NCBI GenBank assembly: GCA_027531445.1
Contig: JAPZRK010000006.1
Coordinates: 1 to 64,000 of the forward strand
Source: Leptospira sp.
GTDB taxonomy: Bacteria > Spirochaetota > Leptospiria > Leptospirales > Leptospiraceae
Length of the DNA: 64,000 bases
Reading direction: 5' to 3'
The number at the start of each line of letters is the position of its first letter. Position 1 is the first letter of the stretch. The notes under the pieces were generated by a model. That model was given only the letters and a program-made list of their open reading frames with translations. It was not told the origin of the DNA and searched no databases. The position numbers were made by a program, and so were the translations under genes. Positions 8,872 through 19,200 of the stretch are shown here, in pieces.

Positions 8872-10347
8872 ATGAAAAAACTTCCAACATTCTCTCTCAT
8901 TTTATTGATGCTATTTCTCCAGATTCAGTGTAAAGACAATCGGGCCGCTATAGGCGTAGGATTTGTCTTTGGAGATATTTGTATACACGAGAAACCCAGT
9001 TTAGCTAGCGAATGCATTCAGAAAATCACTGCAGGCACTGAAGTAGATTTACTTACAAAAGAGGTGAAAGACAGCTCTGGGAAGAGCATGCAATGGCAAG
9101 AGATACGTTATGAAAAAAAAGTTGGATACATTTCACAAGACGAAGAAAGAACCTATAATAAATTTGCCGCTATTCTCGCAGATGTCGAAAGAGAAATGGT
9201 TGTCTCTGCCTCCTCGCTAAGACTACGAAAATTCCCTTCCTTAACTGCTGAAGTGATTCAGTCCTTGCCACGACAAACGCTAGTAACAACTTTTGGCAAG
9301 TCACCTTCTAGCTTTCGTGTAGAAAATAAATATGATTCCTGGTATCGGGTGAAAACGAAAGATGGAATCATCGGTTTTTGTTATGGTGGATTTCTCGAGT
9401 ATCCGAGTTCCAAAGATCCTGATACAGATGCCGAAGATTACGTTCCGAATGAAATTCAGATTTCTGGATTTGTAGAGCTTACAAAAGATAACCCTACATT
9501 TTGGTTGAAACCAGAAGAAACGAAGGTTACCAATGAGTTCCTTAAGTCCTATTTGTCTGGAAATTACATCGAAGTAGAATCATTTGATAAATTTTTAAAA
9601 TCAGGTGTAAGAATTCCTACACAAAGAAAGGTCACAATCAATAACAAGAATTACTACTTCGTTGAGCGTGAGTTCAAATTTTACGGCGGTAACTCAATGG
9701 ATAGCGCGGGAAGTCTCCTCGGATGGGTGTCTGAAGAGGATGCGCGTCAATATGATGATTCGTTATTTGAAAAAACCTTAAAAGAATATTCCGATTCAGC
9801 TAACAAGGACTTGATACAGTTTCTTCATAAACTTTCCGATCAAAACTTGGATGATGTGAGTTCATTGAAGGTGTCTAAAGTGTTTTCTAAGGAAAGTACA
9901 AAAGAAGCTCTTTGGGATGTTAGTTATGATATTTTGGATAGTCATTTTAATCACGAATATAATAAACACTTACTCGTTTTACAGAATAAATCAGGCTTTT
10001 TTGTCCAATTGGATGGCTACAATCAAAGTGAGTCTCTCGATCTTGATAATGATGGCATTCCTGAGTGGAAATCCTATTCTTCTGGGAGAGCAGACTCATC
10101 CGTCAGTTACTACTCGTTATCTTCAGCAAAATTCGAACCATTTTTGAGAATTGAACAAAATGATTACGACCAATCCTGCAATATAACAATCAATAATAAA
10201 ACGACGTTAAGCAGAGCAGAGACTACGAACGAGAGTGAGAACGCAGTTTGTGATTTCAAATTGGATGGAAATAAGATTAAATTGCAAATCGATAAAAAAT
10301 CTTATAATTATGTATATGAGTCAGGTAAGTTGACAAAACAGAAATAA
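8872..10347 (+). CDS. Lipoprotein with two bacterial SH3 domains
   Basis: The signal peptide ends in lipobox LQIQC with cysteine 20. Two SH3b-like segments follow at about 30-80 (CIHEKPSLASECIQKI, then WQEIRY and VGYIS) and about 102-160 (SSLRLRKFPSLTAEVI, then WYRVKTKDGIIGFCYG). A third, weaker segment near 195-290 has a similar end, GWVSEEDARQYD. The C-terminal part is unrecognised. SH3b domains usually bind peptidoglycan or peptides. Its stop overlaps the start of the cytochrome gene by one base, so the products are probably made together and may act at the same envelope site. Confidence 0.75.
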   Translation: MKKLPTFSLILLMLFLQIQCKDNRAAIGVGFVFGDICIHEKPSLASECIQKITAGTEVDLLTKEVKDSSGKSMQWQEIRYEKKVGYISQDEERTYNKFAAILADVEREMVVSASSLRLRKFPSLTAEVIQSLPRQTLVTTFGKSPSSFRVENKYDSWYRVKTKDGIIGFCYGGFLEYPSSKDPDTDAEDYVPNEIQISGFVELTKDNPTFWLKPEETKVTNEFLKSYLSGNYIEVESFDKFLKSGVRIPTQRKVTINNKNYYFVEREFKFYGGNSMDSAGSLLGWVSEEDARQYDDSLFEKTLKEYSDSANKDLIQFLHKLSDQNLDDVSSLKVSKVFSKESTKEALWDVSYDILDSHFNHEYNKHLLVLQNKSGFFVQLDGYNQSESLDLDNDGIPEWKSYSSGRADSSVSYYSLSSAKFEPFLRIEQNDYDQSCNITINNKTTLSRAETTNESENAVCDFKLDGNKIKLQIDKKSYNYVYESGKLTKQK

Positions 10348-11489
10348 TGCGAAGTTTTCTTTGTGACTATCTTTTTAAGGTAGTCCTCATCTCTTCTGTC
10401 CTGACTTTTAATGTATGCCAAAAAAATCAGGATATGTCGCACTTTCGGTTTTCGAATGGAGTTTCGCCGGTGTTATATGACGTAGGCAGAGACTCCATTA
10501 CAAATCCGGACAATGAACATCAATTATTAACTGATAGCAAGTCTTGTGCTTCTTGTCATGAGAGAGTTTATCAAAATTGGTTAAGATCTAGGCATAGGGT
10601 CTCATACACCAACGAAATTTACCAACAAAGCCACAAACAAGAACCAATGAGCTGGTGTTTGAATTGCCATGCTCCTTTTGTAACTCTAAATTCGGATCAT
10701 GATAATCCCTTAGATAGATTTCAAAAAGAAGATGGAATCTCATGTATCACATGCCATGTGAGAAATGGAAAGATACTAACATCGAAAATTCCAAAAAAGG
10801 AACTACTTTCGCACCGATATCAAGAAATCCCTCAGATGGAAACTTCAGAATTCTGTGCCAACTGCCACCAGTTTTCATTCCCAACTGTAAAATCCATGGT
10901 CAAAGGGAATGCAGAATTTCACTATTCCAAACTTCCTATGCAAGATACCTACGAGGAATGGAAAAGAAGCCCGTATTACAACAAAAAACAATGCCAATCT
11001 TGTCATTTGTTTCCTCGGAGTAAGTTTACTCATTCTTTCCCTGGAGGTCACTCGTTAGATGATCTATCGTCTGCATTTGTGATTTCAATAGAAAAGAAGT
11101 CAGAAAATGCATATTTGGTGGAGATAGAAACTAAAAATATCGGTCATTCGTTTCCGACAGGGGATTTGTTTCGAACAGTTCGATTGAGGGTTTATTCTCC
11201 TGAAAAAAAATTCGAGAAGGAATGGGTTTTTCGAAAGGCTTTTTCAGTACGACAAAATCCTAAATCAGACGAGGCATCAAAAGTTCTTTCCGAGGACACT
11301 GTCATCGAATCTAATTCGTTAAATGGAAATAAAAAATCTTTGATATGGATGAGCGACAAGCGAATTGAATCAATTTATTATGAGTTATTCATTGAATACC
11401 AAAATGGAATCAACCAACTCGTTAGCAAAATTGATTCTGAAGATACGATCAAAAAATTTCAATCGGGAACAATCAAGGTATCAAAATAA
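10347..11489 (+). CDS. Five-haem c-type cytochrome lipoprotein
   Basis: A signal peptide with lipobox TFNVC places the lipid on cysteine 24. Five CxxCH haem sites are visible, at residues 67-71, 104-108, 133-137, 170-174 and 216-220. The first part is typical of the cytochrome c554-like multihaem families. The C-terminal part, about 255-375, is haem-free and beta-rich, and starts with the motif GHSFPTG. The protein at 40354-41574 has the same five sites, the same CHVRN sequence at the third site and a similar GHRFPT motif, so the two are paralogues. It is cotranscribed with the SH3 lipoprotein. Its redox partner is unknown. Confidence 0.85.
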   Translation: MRSFLCDYLFKVVLISSVLTFNVCQKNQDMSHFRFSNGVSPVLYDVGRDSITNPDNEHQLLTDSKSCASCHERVYQNWLRSRHRVSYTNEIYQQSHKQEPMSWCLNCHAPFVTLNSDHDNPLDRFQKEDGISCITCHVRNGKILTSKIPKKELLSHRYQEIPQMETSEFCANCHQFSFPTVKSMVKGNAEFHYSKLPMQDTYEEWKRSPYYNKKQCQSCHLFPRSKFTHSFPGGHSLDDLSSAFVISIEKKSENAYLVEIETKNIGHSFPTGDLFRTVRLRVYSPEKKFEKEWVFRKAFSVRQNPKSDEASKVLSEDTVIESNSLNGNKKSLIWMSDKRIESIYYELFIEYQNGINQLVSKIDSEDTIKKFQSGTIKVSK

Positions 11490-11506
11490 ATCTCTGCATA
11501 CGACTG

Positions 11507-12184
11507 CTAGATACTATGCTTTCTAAAAATATCCGTTAGATGGAGAAAGTCAGATAACTCGAAGATTTGAAATGTGCAAGGATCCGTCTCAACAAAGGGA
11601 GAGATTTGAAGTTGGTTTAAATAGACTTTTAACCAGGGATTTGTTTTTGGAAAGATCGGTACGATCTCACCGTATTGATGGTACATATGATAATCATTTG
11701 GCAAAATCATAAAATTTCCAGCTGTTCCATAGCGAAAGGTGAGTTCAAATGGATCTTCTCCTAAATCAGAATCGTCTTCTTTCCAAAAGCCAGAAAATTT
11801 CATTCTTTCATTTAGAAGGTATTTACATTCCTGAGCATTCGGTTTCGTCACTTGAAGGAGGATCTTTTGCAGGAAGGTAGAACTTCCCTTCACGGTTAAT
11901 GATTTTTTTTCGATGAATAGAGATGGGTGACTTTCTAATTTAAGTTCGCTCTCGAAAAAAACTTCGATAAATAGTTTTAAACCATTCAATTCATCTTCGA
12001 TTTTCGAATCATAACCCAAATTTTCAAATTCAATAGAATCATTTTTTTTATGGACTAACGTCCAACCATCGCAGATTGGTTTTCGCAAATCGTCAAAAAT
12101 ATAGATCAAACCAAATGTTTCACTTTGATTCAAAAACTCTGGGCATAAAGTTAAATCTTCCCATTGATTCGGATATGTGTTCAA
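11507..12184 (-). CDS. Hypothetical protein downstream of TetR regulator
   Basis: I do not recognise this 225-residue protein. It has no signal peptide or membrane segment and is rich in acidic and aromatic residues. The C-terminal half contains FELTFRYGTAGNFMIL and a YHMYHQYGEI segment. It starts 18 bases after the TetR gene on the same strand, so both are probably transcribed from the promoter that carries the upstream operator. A cytosolic role related to the TetR ligand is possible but not shown. Confidence 0.6.
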   Translation of the reverse strand: MNTYPNQWEDLTLCPEFLNQSETFGLIYIFDDLRKPICDGWTLVHKKNDSIEFENLGYDSKIEDELNGLKLFIEVFFESELKLESHPSLFIEKKSLTVKGSSTFLQKILLQVTKPNAQECKYLLNERMKFSGFWKEDDSDLGEDPFELTFRYGTAGNFMILPNDYHMYHQYGEIVPIFPKTNPWLKVYLNQLQISPFVETDPCTFQIFELSDFLHLTDIFRKHSI

Positions 12185-12202
12185 AAACTGATCCTCTAGA
12201 AA

Positions 12203-12781
12203 TTAAATCAAAAGCAATTCTTTGATTTGGATTTCCATTTGAGTTATGTATGACTCATCCAAAGTGATACGCCAATTCATCAATCCACCTTCATAGACAT
12301 TGATCATCTTTCTAGTGACAGAAAGTGAATTCAGGTTTTTTGGGAGGCTTTGATTATCTTTCCATTTTGATAATTTTCTATCAATCACCATCTCCCAATT
12401 CTTTGCAATCGATTGAAACTCTACAGAAAACGGCTGTTTACCTACTGGAAATTGGCATGAGAAAACTGCAATTGGGCAACCTTGGTAATAAGAAATATCT
12501 GATCGAATCTGTGCACGCACCGCCTTTGAAAAAACCTTAACAAATTGTTTTGGATCTTTTGACTGATAGAGAATGTGCCTGAACCATACCAATATATCTC
12601 TTCCATAGGATCGAATTACATGGATTCCTAAATCTTCTTTTGACGAAAAATGATCATAGAACGAGGCTTTAGCGGTGCCTGCCTCTTTAATGATTTGATT
12701 GATACCCGTATGATAGTATCCGTTTTCATAAAATAAGTGTTTCGATATTGTTAAAATGCGAACTTTGGGGGATGACTTCAC
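12203..12781 (-). CDS. TetR/AcrR-family regulator
   Basis: The N-terminal 50 residues form a standard TetR helix-turn-helix (HLFYENGYYHTGINQIIKEA, then GTAKASFYDHFSSKEDL). The remaining 140 residues are the ligand and dimerisation domain. It is divergent from a hotdog thioesterase gene, and two palindromes of the same type lie between them, one close to each start. It most likely represses itself and the thioesterase until a ligand, perhaps an acyl or aromatic compound, binds. The ligand is inference from the neighbour. Confidence 0.9.
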   Translation of the reverse strand: MKSSPKVRILTISKHLFYENGYYHTGINQIIKEAGTAKASFYDHFSSKEDLGIHVIRSYGRDILVWFRHILYQSKDPKQFVKVFSKAVRAQIRSDISYYQGCPIAVFSCQFPVGKQPFSVEFQSIAKNWEMVIDRKLSKWKDNQSLPKNLNSLSVTRKMINVYEGGLMNWRITLDESYITQMEIQIKELLLI

Positions 12782-12827
12782 TCAATAACTATATCTCCTC
12801 TAGTAAAGGAGTCAAATTTTTTAAAAA

Positions 12828-12843
12828 AACAGAATGGTCTGTT
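12828..12843. promoter_or_regulatory. TetR operator 1
   Basis: AACAGAATGGTCTGTT is a perfect 6-4-6 inverted repeat, 46 bases before the TetR start codon. It shares the core CAGA-N4-TCTG with operator 2. Symmetry and position support binding by the adjacent TetR protein. Confidence 0.75.
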
Positions 12844-12896
12844 CGTAAAAATTATTTGCATTGGATTTGGCTAAATTTATAAATGAAATTATTGAG

Positions 12897-12912
12897 GACA
12901 GAACAGTCTGTC
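12897..12912. promoter_or_regulatory. TetR operator 2
   Basis: GACAGAACAGTCTGTC is a perfect 6-4-6 inverted repeat, 28 bases before the thioesterase start codon. Its centre is 69 bp from that of operator 1. The two sites share the outer CAGA/TCTG arms and differ in the central four bases, as expected for a dimeric repressor that reads the arms. Confidence 0.75.
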
Positions 12913-12940
12913 TGCTTTATTCGATTTTTGGAGATACACT

Positions 12941-13360
12941 ATGGATAAACGACTAGCTTTCCATTCAACGGAAATCCCGATATTATGGAGTCAAATGGAT
13001 GCAAATGGTCATGTTGGAAATGGGACATATCAATTTATTTTTGACGAAGCAAGGATGCGTGCCCTGGAGCATGCTGGGTTTTCGATTGCTCAACTACGAA
13101 AAGACGAAATTGGGCCCGTCATGCTTAAGGCTGAACTTACCTACCACAAACCAGTATCGCATCCCGACAGTGTGCGTATAGATACGGATTTTGGTGATGG
13201 AAATAAAATTAAGGGTAAAATCTTTCAAAACATGTATCGTGTATCCGACGGACAATTGGTGTGTGAGGCGATCTTTTTGGCAATATTCTTTGATTTTAAA
13301 AAATCCAGACCTATGAAGTTGCCTGATTTCTTTGTCTCAAGATTTTCATATAATCATTGA
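12941..13360 (+). CDS. Hotdog-fold acyl-CoA thioesterase
   Basis: This 139-residue single-domain protein is of the 4-hydroxybenzoyl-CoA thioesterase type. The signature is SQMDANGHVGNGTY at about 17-30, with the catalytic-type aspartate at residue 19, a following GH and an N. This matches the D-x-x-GHV-N active loop on the long helix. GGAGA lies 8-9 bases before the ATG. It probably hydrolyses an acyl-CoA in the cytoplasm; the chain specificity cannot be read. The gene is divergent from the TetR gene and carries its own operator. Confidence 0.8.
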   Translation: MDKRLAFHSTEIPILWSQMDANGHVGNGTYQFIFDEARMRALEHAGFSIAQLRKDEIGPVMLKAELTYHKPVSHPDSVRIDTDFGDGNKIKGKIFQNMYRVSDGQLVCEAIFLAIFFDFKKSRPMKLPDFFVSRFSYNH

Positions 13361-13559
13361 TCTGGTCAATCGACTCGACTTTTCTATAAGTATGACCAGT
13401 CCACTGACTTTTCAGGGAATGAAACGTCTGTAAAGAACAGGCTGGCGCCAAAGATGTGTTTAGTGGACTTGTAAACTACTGCCCAGTCTTTAAAAAAAGC
13501 CGTAATCGAAATATCGCAAACGAATTGACTCCGTTGACTCGATATGATTTATAAGGCGA

Positions 13560-14768
13560 ATGAAATCATTAGCAATACTTACAAAACTAGTTTTGATCTA
13601 TACTGCAGTCTCCTTGGATTCTGTCGTACATGCCGAAACGGGCAAATTATTACTGCATACGATTGTTGGTAACCAGCCCAGAGAGCTAATCCTCATCAAT
13701 CAAGATTCTGAAACTACCTTTGAATTTCCAAGTGAATTCCAACTGATGAATCGAATCCAAGTTTCAAAAAAACGAATCCTTTCTTTGGCCGATTCCTATG
13801 GTGTAGATCGTAAGATAAAATCTTACGAGTGGAAAACGGGCAAAGTATCTGAGCTGAAATTTCCTCAGGATACAGGCATCAAGATATTAAGAGAGTTTAT
13901 CTCATATATGGAAGATCTAAACCTAACAATTTTTCAAGAAATCCATCAGGTAGGAGACCAAAGGCTTTTTCAACTCGAGGGAGATAAGCCAAATTATTTT
14001 CCCCACTTTGATAAATATAGAAAAACAGTCAGGTTAGATGATTTTTTACCAAATGGTGCACATCTATTCAGAATTTTAGAAAGAGATAGATCCGTTCAGA
14101 AATTGGAAGATCCATTTGTTGGCGCTAACGATGGTTATTCCCAAAAGGTGTTTTTCTGTAGTTCTCTAAAATGCAATCCTGAAGAAATTTTATCTGACAG
14201 AGCAATATTGAGTGCACGGTTTATTTCTGATGGTGAGTTGGTTGTATTTTTGACGCCACTATCCGCGAATTCAGATTCCAAATCATATAATTTAGAATCC
14301 TATGATATTAAGGAAAAAAAGAGAAAGAAGTTATTCACATTTAAAGTACCAATGAAAGGTCCCTCCGGAACGTACAATCGAGGCAATCCAATATTCAGAG
14401 TATTAAATCAATCTAGTTTGTTTTTACTCACCGAAGAAGTTTCCGATATCGAAGATAAAATTCAGAATTGGAAGGTCGTTGACGGACGCACGGGAAAAGT
14501 GGAAGATTTTAAAGTTCCCGATGGCTTTCGGTTTGCTAGCCTGTTGCCCGTTGGTTATCATAAGAGTTCTAACGAATCGGATAAGTCAACTCTGGAGCCT
14601 TACATCGTTTTTATAAAAACAACCTATGATTTAAAATTAGGAATTCTAAATCAATTGAAAGTGATCCAACTTCCCGAATGTAAAACAGTTTTGGAAAAAG
14701 AGATCAAGGGAAAAACTGTAATAAATGCAATGTATGTATCAGATGGTGAGTTTCTAAGTGAACGATGA
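13560..14768 (+). CDS. Exported hypothetical protein
   Basis: The protein has a cleavable signal peptide (hydrophobic to about residue 22, then VVHA before ETGK). The remaining 375 residues have no family that I recognise. Repeating short beta-rich segments with D-G turns suggest a propeller-like fold, which is inference. No cysteine lipobox is present. The ATG directly follows a short AT-rich leader with a weak AAGGCGA ribosome site. Its last bases overlap a minus-strand remnant described separately. Confidence 0.6.
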   Translation: MKSLAILTKLVLIYTAVSLDSVVHAETGKLLLHTIVGNQPRELILINQDSETTFEFPSEFQLMNRIQVSKKRILSLADSYGVDRKIKSYEWKTGKVSELKFPQDTGIKILREFISYMEDLNLTIFQEIHQVGDQRLFQLEGDKPNYFPHFDKYRKTVRLDDFLPNGAHLFRILERDRSVQKLEDPFVGANDGYSQKVFFCSSLKCNPEEILSDRAILSARFISDGELVVFLTPLSANSDSKSYNLESYDIKEKKRKKLFTFKVPMKGPSGTYNRGNPIFRVLNQSSLFLLTEEVSDIEDKIQNWKVVDGRTGKVEDFKVPDGFRFASLLPVGYHKSSNESDKSTLEPYIVFIKTTYDLKLGILNQLKVIQLPECKTVLEKEIKGKTVINAMYVSDGEFLSER

Positions 14769-14906
14769 TACAAAATTTGCATTAACAAAAAGAACGAATC
14801 CGATGTTTTTCTTAGCGGCTGGTTCCAGATACTTGCCTGTGTGCTCGGTTATGTATAAGATATCTCCGTTTTCATTGGTCAATACACTTTGTGGAGTCGA
14901 CTTCAG
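14754..14906 (-). pseudogene. Possible C-terminal remnant of a lost gene
   Basis: Between the end of the exported protein gene and rocD, the minus strand holds 50 sense codons followed by TAG, without a start codon. The reading contains SVLTNENGDILYITEHTGKY and ends NANFVSSFT. The NENGDILYIT pattern is that of a beta-propeller or barrel strand, more protein-like than expected from chance. A stop codon lies just upstream at 14907-14909. It may be the decayed end of a deleted gene. Confidence 0.3.
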
Positions 14907-14927
14907 TCAATATTTGAAAATTTACTT

Positions 14928-16163
14928 TTAAGCGTTTAAGAATCTGTTTTCTATGATCTCTATTGCTTCATCCATCTCCGCTTCTGTTATGACTAAAGGA
15001 GGAGCAAATCGTATGATTGATTTATGTGTGGTTTTTGCAAGTAAACCCGATTTGAGAAGTTGATAGCAGATTTGATCAGCTGAGGGAGAATTAACGCTTG
15101 TATTGAGTTCTATGGCATTCAGAAGTCCTCTCCCTCGAATTTCTTTGATCAATGGAACTTTGGATTTCAGTTTTTCTAATCTATTACGAAAAATACTCCC
15201 CATATTCATCGCGTTAGTTGCTAAGTCTTCGTTTTGTAGCACTTCTAAAGCGGCAATTGAAACAGCCGTACCCAAAGGATTGCCTCCATAGGTAGAGCCA
15301 TGTTCGCCAGGTCCAATGGTTCCCATAATCTCATCATTTGTCAAAACTGCGGAAACTGGATAAAAACCTCCTGATAAGGCTTTGCCGAGAATGAGTATAT
15401 CAGGTTTGATATCATCATAGTCCGAGGCTAGCCATTTCCCTGTGCGACAGAGACCAGTTTGAATCTCGTCAGCGATCAATAGTACATTATATTTTTCGCA
15501 TAAATTTTTTGCCTGTTTGAGATAACCTATATCTGGAACACGCACTCCTGCCTCACCTTGGATTGGTTCAATCATAAAACCGGCCACATTTTGATCGTTA
15601 AGCGCACGTTCCAAGGACGCTAAATCATTGAATGGGATTACTTCAAATCCAGGAACAAATGGTCCAAAGTCAGTAAAACTAGATGGATCTGTTGAGGAGG
15701 AAATGGCTCCTAAAGTTCTTCCCCAAAAGTTTCCTTGAGCAAATAGTATCTTAGCACTGTTTTCTGGTATGTTCTTATGTCGATATCCCCACCTTCTGCA
15801 CAGTTTGATGGCGGTTTCCCCTCCCTCCACACCCGTGTTCATCGGCAGAACTTTTGAATACCCAAATAGATTACAAAGTTTCTCTTCAAACAAACCTAGA
15901 ACGTTATTGTGATAGGCTCGTGAAGTCAGTGTCAGCCGACTCGCTTGATCGATAAGCGTTTTTAAAATATGAGGATGGCAATGGCCTTGATTTACAGCAC
16001 TGTATGCAGATAGAAAATCGAAGTATTTTTTCCCTGTTACGTCCCAGACAAAGATCCCGGAACCTCTCTCGATGACGACTGGTAACGGTGCATAGTTTTT
16101 GGCACCATAATTATCTTCTAAACTGTAATAGGAGGCAGGATTCGAGCGATCAAAGGTTTGCAC
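14928..16163 (-). CDS. rocD: Ornithine aminotransferase
   Basis: This 411-residue class III PLP-dependent aminotransferase is close to the usual length of ornithine-oxo-acid aminotransferase (about 400). It converts ornithine and 2-oxoglutarate to glutamate semialdehyde and glutamate, linking arginine/ornithine to proline. Visible signatures are YxFLSAYSAVNQGHCHP near 50, MNTGVEGGETAIKL near 108, the LLIADEIQTGLCRTGK segment with the PLP-contacting aspartate, and ILGKALSGGFYPVSA with the PLP lysine. The STYGGNPLG motif follows. The match to OAT over the whole length is better than to acetylornithine aminotransferase, but the two families are related. No arginine or proline gene is adjacent. 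Confidence 0.9.
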   Translation of the reverse strand: MQTFDRSNPASYYSLEDNYGAKNYAPLPVVIERGSGIFVWDVTGKKYFDFLSAYSAVNQGHCHPHILKTLIDQASRLTLTSRAYHNNVLGLFEEKLCNLFGYSKVLPMNTGVEGGETAIKLCRRWGYRHKNIPENSAKILFAQGNFWGRTLGAISSSTDPSSFTDFGPFVPGFEVIPFNDLASLERALNDQNVAGFMIEPIQGEAGVRVPDIGYLKQAKNLCEKYNVLLIADEIQTGLCRTGKWLASDYDDIKPDILILGKALSGGFYPVSAVLTNDEIMGTIGPGEHGSTYGGNPLGTAVSIAALEVLQNEDLATNAMNMGSIFRNRLEKLKSKVPLIKEIRGRGLLNAIELNTSVNSPSADQICYQLLKSGLLAKTTHKSIIRFAPPLVITEAEMDEAIEIIENRFLNA

Positions 16164-16230
16164 AAAAACAAGATGTAATAGTAGTAAATTCGTTCAACGA
16201 TATATTCTCAAGAGAGTTTAAAAAGAAAGA

Positions 16231-19200
16231 TTAGTTTCCATTTTTTGATGTTTTTACTTGTAAACCAATGATTGTGACATCATCCTCCAGAGGTTTGCCT
16301 GAAAGAAAACTTTGAAGTGATGTGATGATCGTGTCTAGAGATTGCGTCAAACTTTCATTGGCAGAAGACTGGATTAACTGGTGGAGTCTTGCTTCTCCAA
16401 ATTCTTCATTCATCGAATTAAACTGTTCAAAGATCCCATCCGTATATGTATAGAGACGATCTCCTTCCTTAAATGGAAATGTTTGTGTTTGGTATGTGTT
16501 GTCTTTTGAAACGCCAATGATCTTTCCGGTTTTGGGGAGGAGTTGAAGATTTCCATTTTGTAACAATGCACATGCAGGATGGCCTGCCGAAGAAAAAGTA
16601 ATGGTTTCATTTAGAAGATCTATATCTACTAGAATCGCGGTCAAAAAGGAATTCAGCGATGCATACCTTTGAAAAAATTCGTTATTAAAAATGGAAAGAA
16701 TATCGTTAACTTCGAGCTCATAAAACTTAATACTATCATATATCCCTTTGATTGCCATGGTAATCATTGCACCTTGAACTCCGTGTCCCGTTGCGTCTGC
16801 AAGAAAGAGCCGGTATTTTTTTTCGTTTATTTTTCCGATCGCATAAAAGTCGCCTCCGACTTCAGCCATGGGTAGATAGTGTGGGATAAAATCTAGATCA
16901 TCTAACTGATCCTTGTCGATCATCAAACTATTTTCCTGAATTTTTTTGGAAGTCAATAAATCTGATTGAATGATTTTAAGTGTCTGTTTTAGTTCTGAGG
17001 TTTTTGCTTGTAGGTCCTTGAATAGTTTAGAGCCGTAAATAATTCCTGCTAGTTGTTCCCCTAAAATCGAAAGCTTTGTTCTTGTTTCGCGTGACAAGTC
17101 CATTCTGCCCACATTAAATAGATCTAGAACTCCTATTGGTTCGTTCTCTAAGATTAATGGTATGATTAGCATATTCTCAAATTTCATAGTTTCAGAAAAA
17201 TAGAGTTCTTCTTTTGTTAAGGTGGACTTTCGAATTCTTTTGGAATAAAATGCTTTTTTATTCAAAACAGCGAATGCATGACCACCTAATGGACCTGCGA
17301 TATCAGTTGAGATAGTTTTTGAAAATTTAGCATCTTCCTCACTCAAAAAGTCTGGATAATGAGATTTAATACAAGTTGCAATTTTTCTCTCATTGTCAAT
17401 TAATCCTAGGCTATAATATTGAATGTTGAAATTCTCTTTGATGTATTGATGAATTTTATTCATAATCAAATCGATATCATAGTTTTCATTTAAGCTTTTG
17501 AGTAGCTCGTTGAGAGACTCTGTTTCGATACGATCTTGGTGAACTTGACCAAGTAGATGATTTGTTTCAATGGCACCAGAAATTTGAGAACATAAATTGG
17601 TCAATTTTCTAATTTGATTGGCCTTTAGGGGCATTTGCTTTTCAAGATTTGAAAAGCAGAGTATACCGACACATTCATCTCGCCTAATGATGGGCACATG
17701 TAGGAAAGCCTTAATTGAAAGTGTGTTCGCAAGTTCTCTATCAATATCATATTCAAATTTTATGATTCGTGGAAGGTAAAATGCCTTTTTTCTTTGGAAC
17801 ACCTTATATAAAATCCCACCACTTTTATCCCTCAGTTGAATTTTTTTAGTGATCAAGTAGTTATGAATATCTTGAGATAACCCTTGGTAGCTATAAGCTT
17901 TGTAAGCATAAAGATATTCTGAATCTTTGTCAGGTAAAAAAAGCCAAGTGCCGCTTATGGAATAATGAACATTGACATACTTTGCGATTGCGTAAAAAAT
18001 CTCATCTAACGTTGAAAGTGAATTTACGATGTGAATGAATTTAGATATCTCTTCTATCTCTTGTTTTGCTTCAATCAAGGCACGGGTGCGTTCATCAATT
18101 TTTTCTTCCAGATGATTTGTTAAATCTTCTGACCGGTTGAAAGCCTCGGCAAATCTGCTAGATAGAATTGCCGCCTGGAATACGACAAAGATGAGAAAGC
18201 CGTAACTTGCCATTGGTGGTGTGTATAGGTATCCCATGCCTCGGAACACATCATTGATTATAGTTACTCCAAATAATATATATCCAATAAAAAATGTTCG
18301 GGCACCTGGCCTACGAATCAGAATAGCCGATATCAATAATTTCGAAATGTAAATGATCTCAAAGAGTGTTGCCAATTGAACGATAATTAATGTCTCAACA
18401 AAGATGTGTAATGGTGTAACGATAACGATTGCGCTTCCAATCAAAAAAATTGAAGAAAGGGGCCAGTAAATTTTATCTTTATTGGCGGTTGGGAAAAGAT
18501 GAGAAATGAATTGGAGAGTCACAAAACAAGTAACATAATACGTTAGATATTCAATCTTATAGATTGCGATAAAGGGAATCATAGGAAAGGCATCTAACAG
18601 AATCCGATCACCGATAATGATGGTTCGGATCGCCATAAAAAAGCAAAAGAGTGCAAAATAAAATGCGGCAAATTCAATCTTTCGATAAAAGAAAAAGCCA
18701 AAATGATATAAACCCATAATGAGTAGAGCTCCGAAAACAATTAGTTCTAAAACTATTTTGCTTTGCTTTTGTCTGTTTAAATCTTCTGTCCTTCCAATTT
18801 GAATGGGCTCCCATATACCTGCTTGGTTATGTTCAAAATTTGAGGCGTGAATTATAATATTTAATTCTTTTGATTGGCTTAATAAAAACTCAGGGATTGG
18901 AATGTCTCCATATTGTAAATATGTTTCTGCACTTTCCTTTGAGATTCCGATTTTCCCTTTCTTTTTTACAAGTGTACCATTGATATAGAATTCATAGTTA
19001 GAGCTAATTTCTTTTACAGCTATTGTCAGTTGGTGATTTTGCAAATCAGGTAGTAGAACCCGAAGGGCGTATGTTGAGTATCCTTTGCTCGGATACCCTT
19101 GTTTTTGCCATTGCCCAGGAACAGATATGGACGAATTGCTTTTGGAAAACTCATTTTTGGGTTCTAAAAATTGATTCCAATGAAAGTTCCAGTTTCCACT

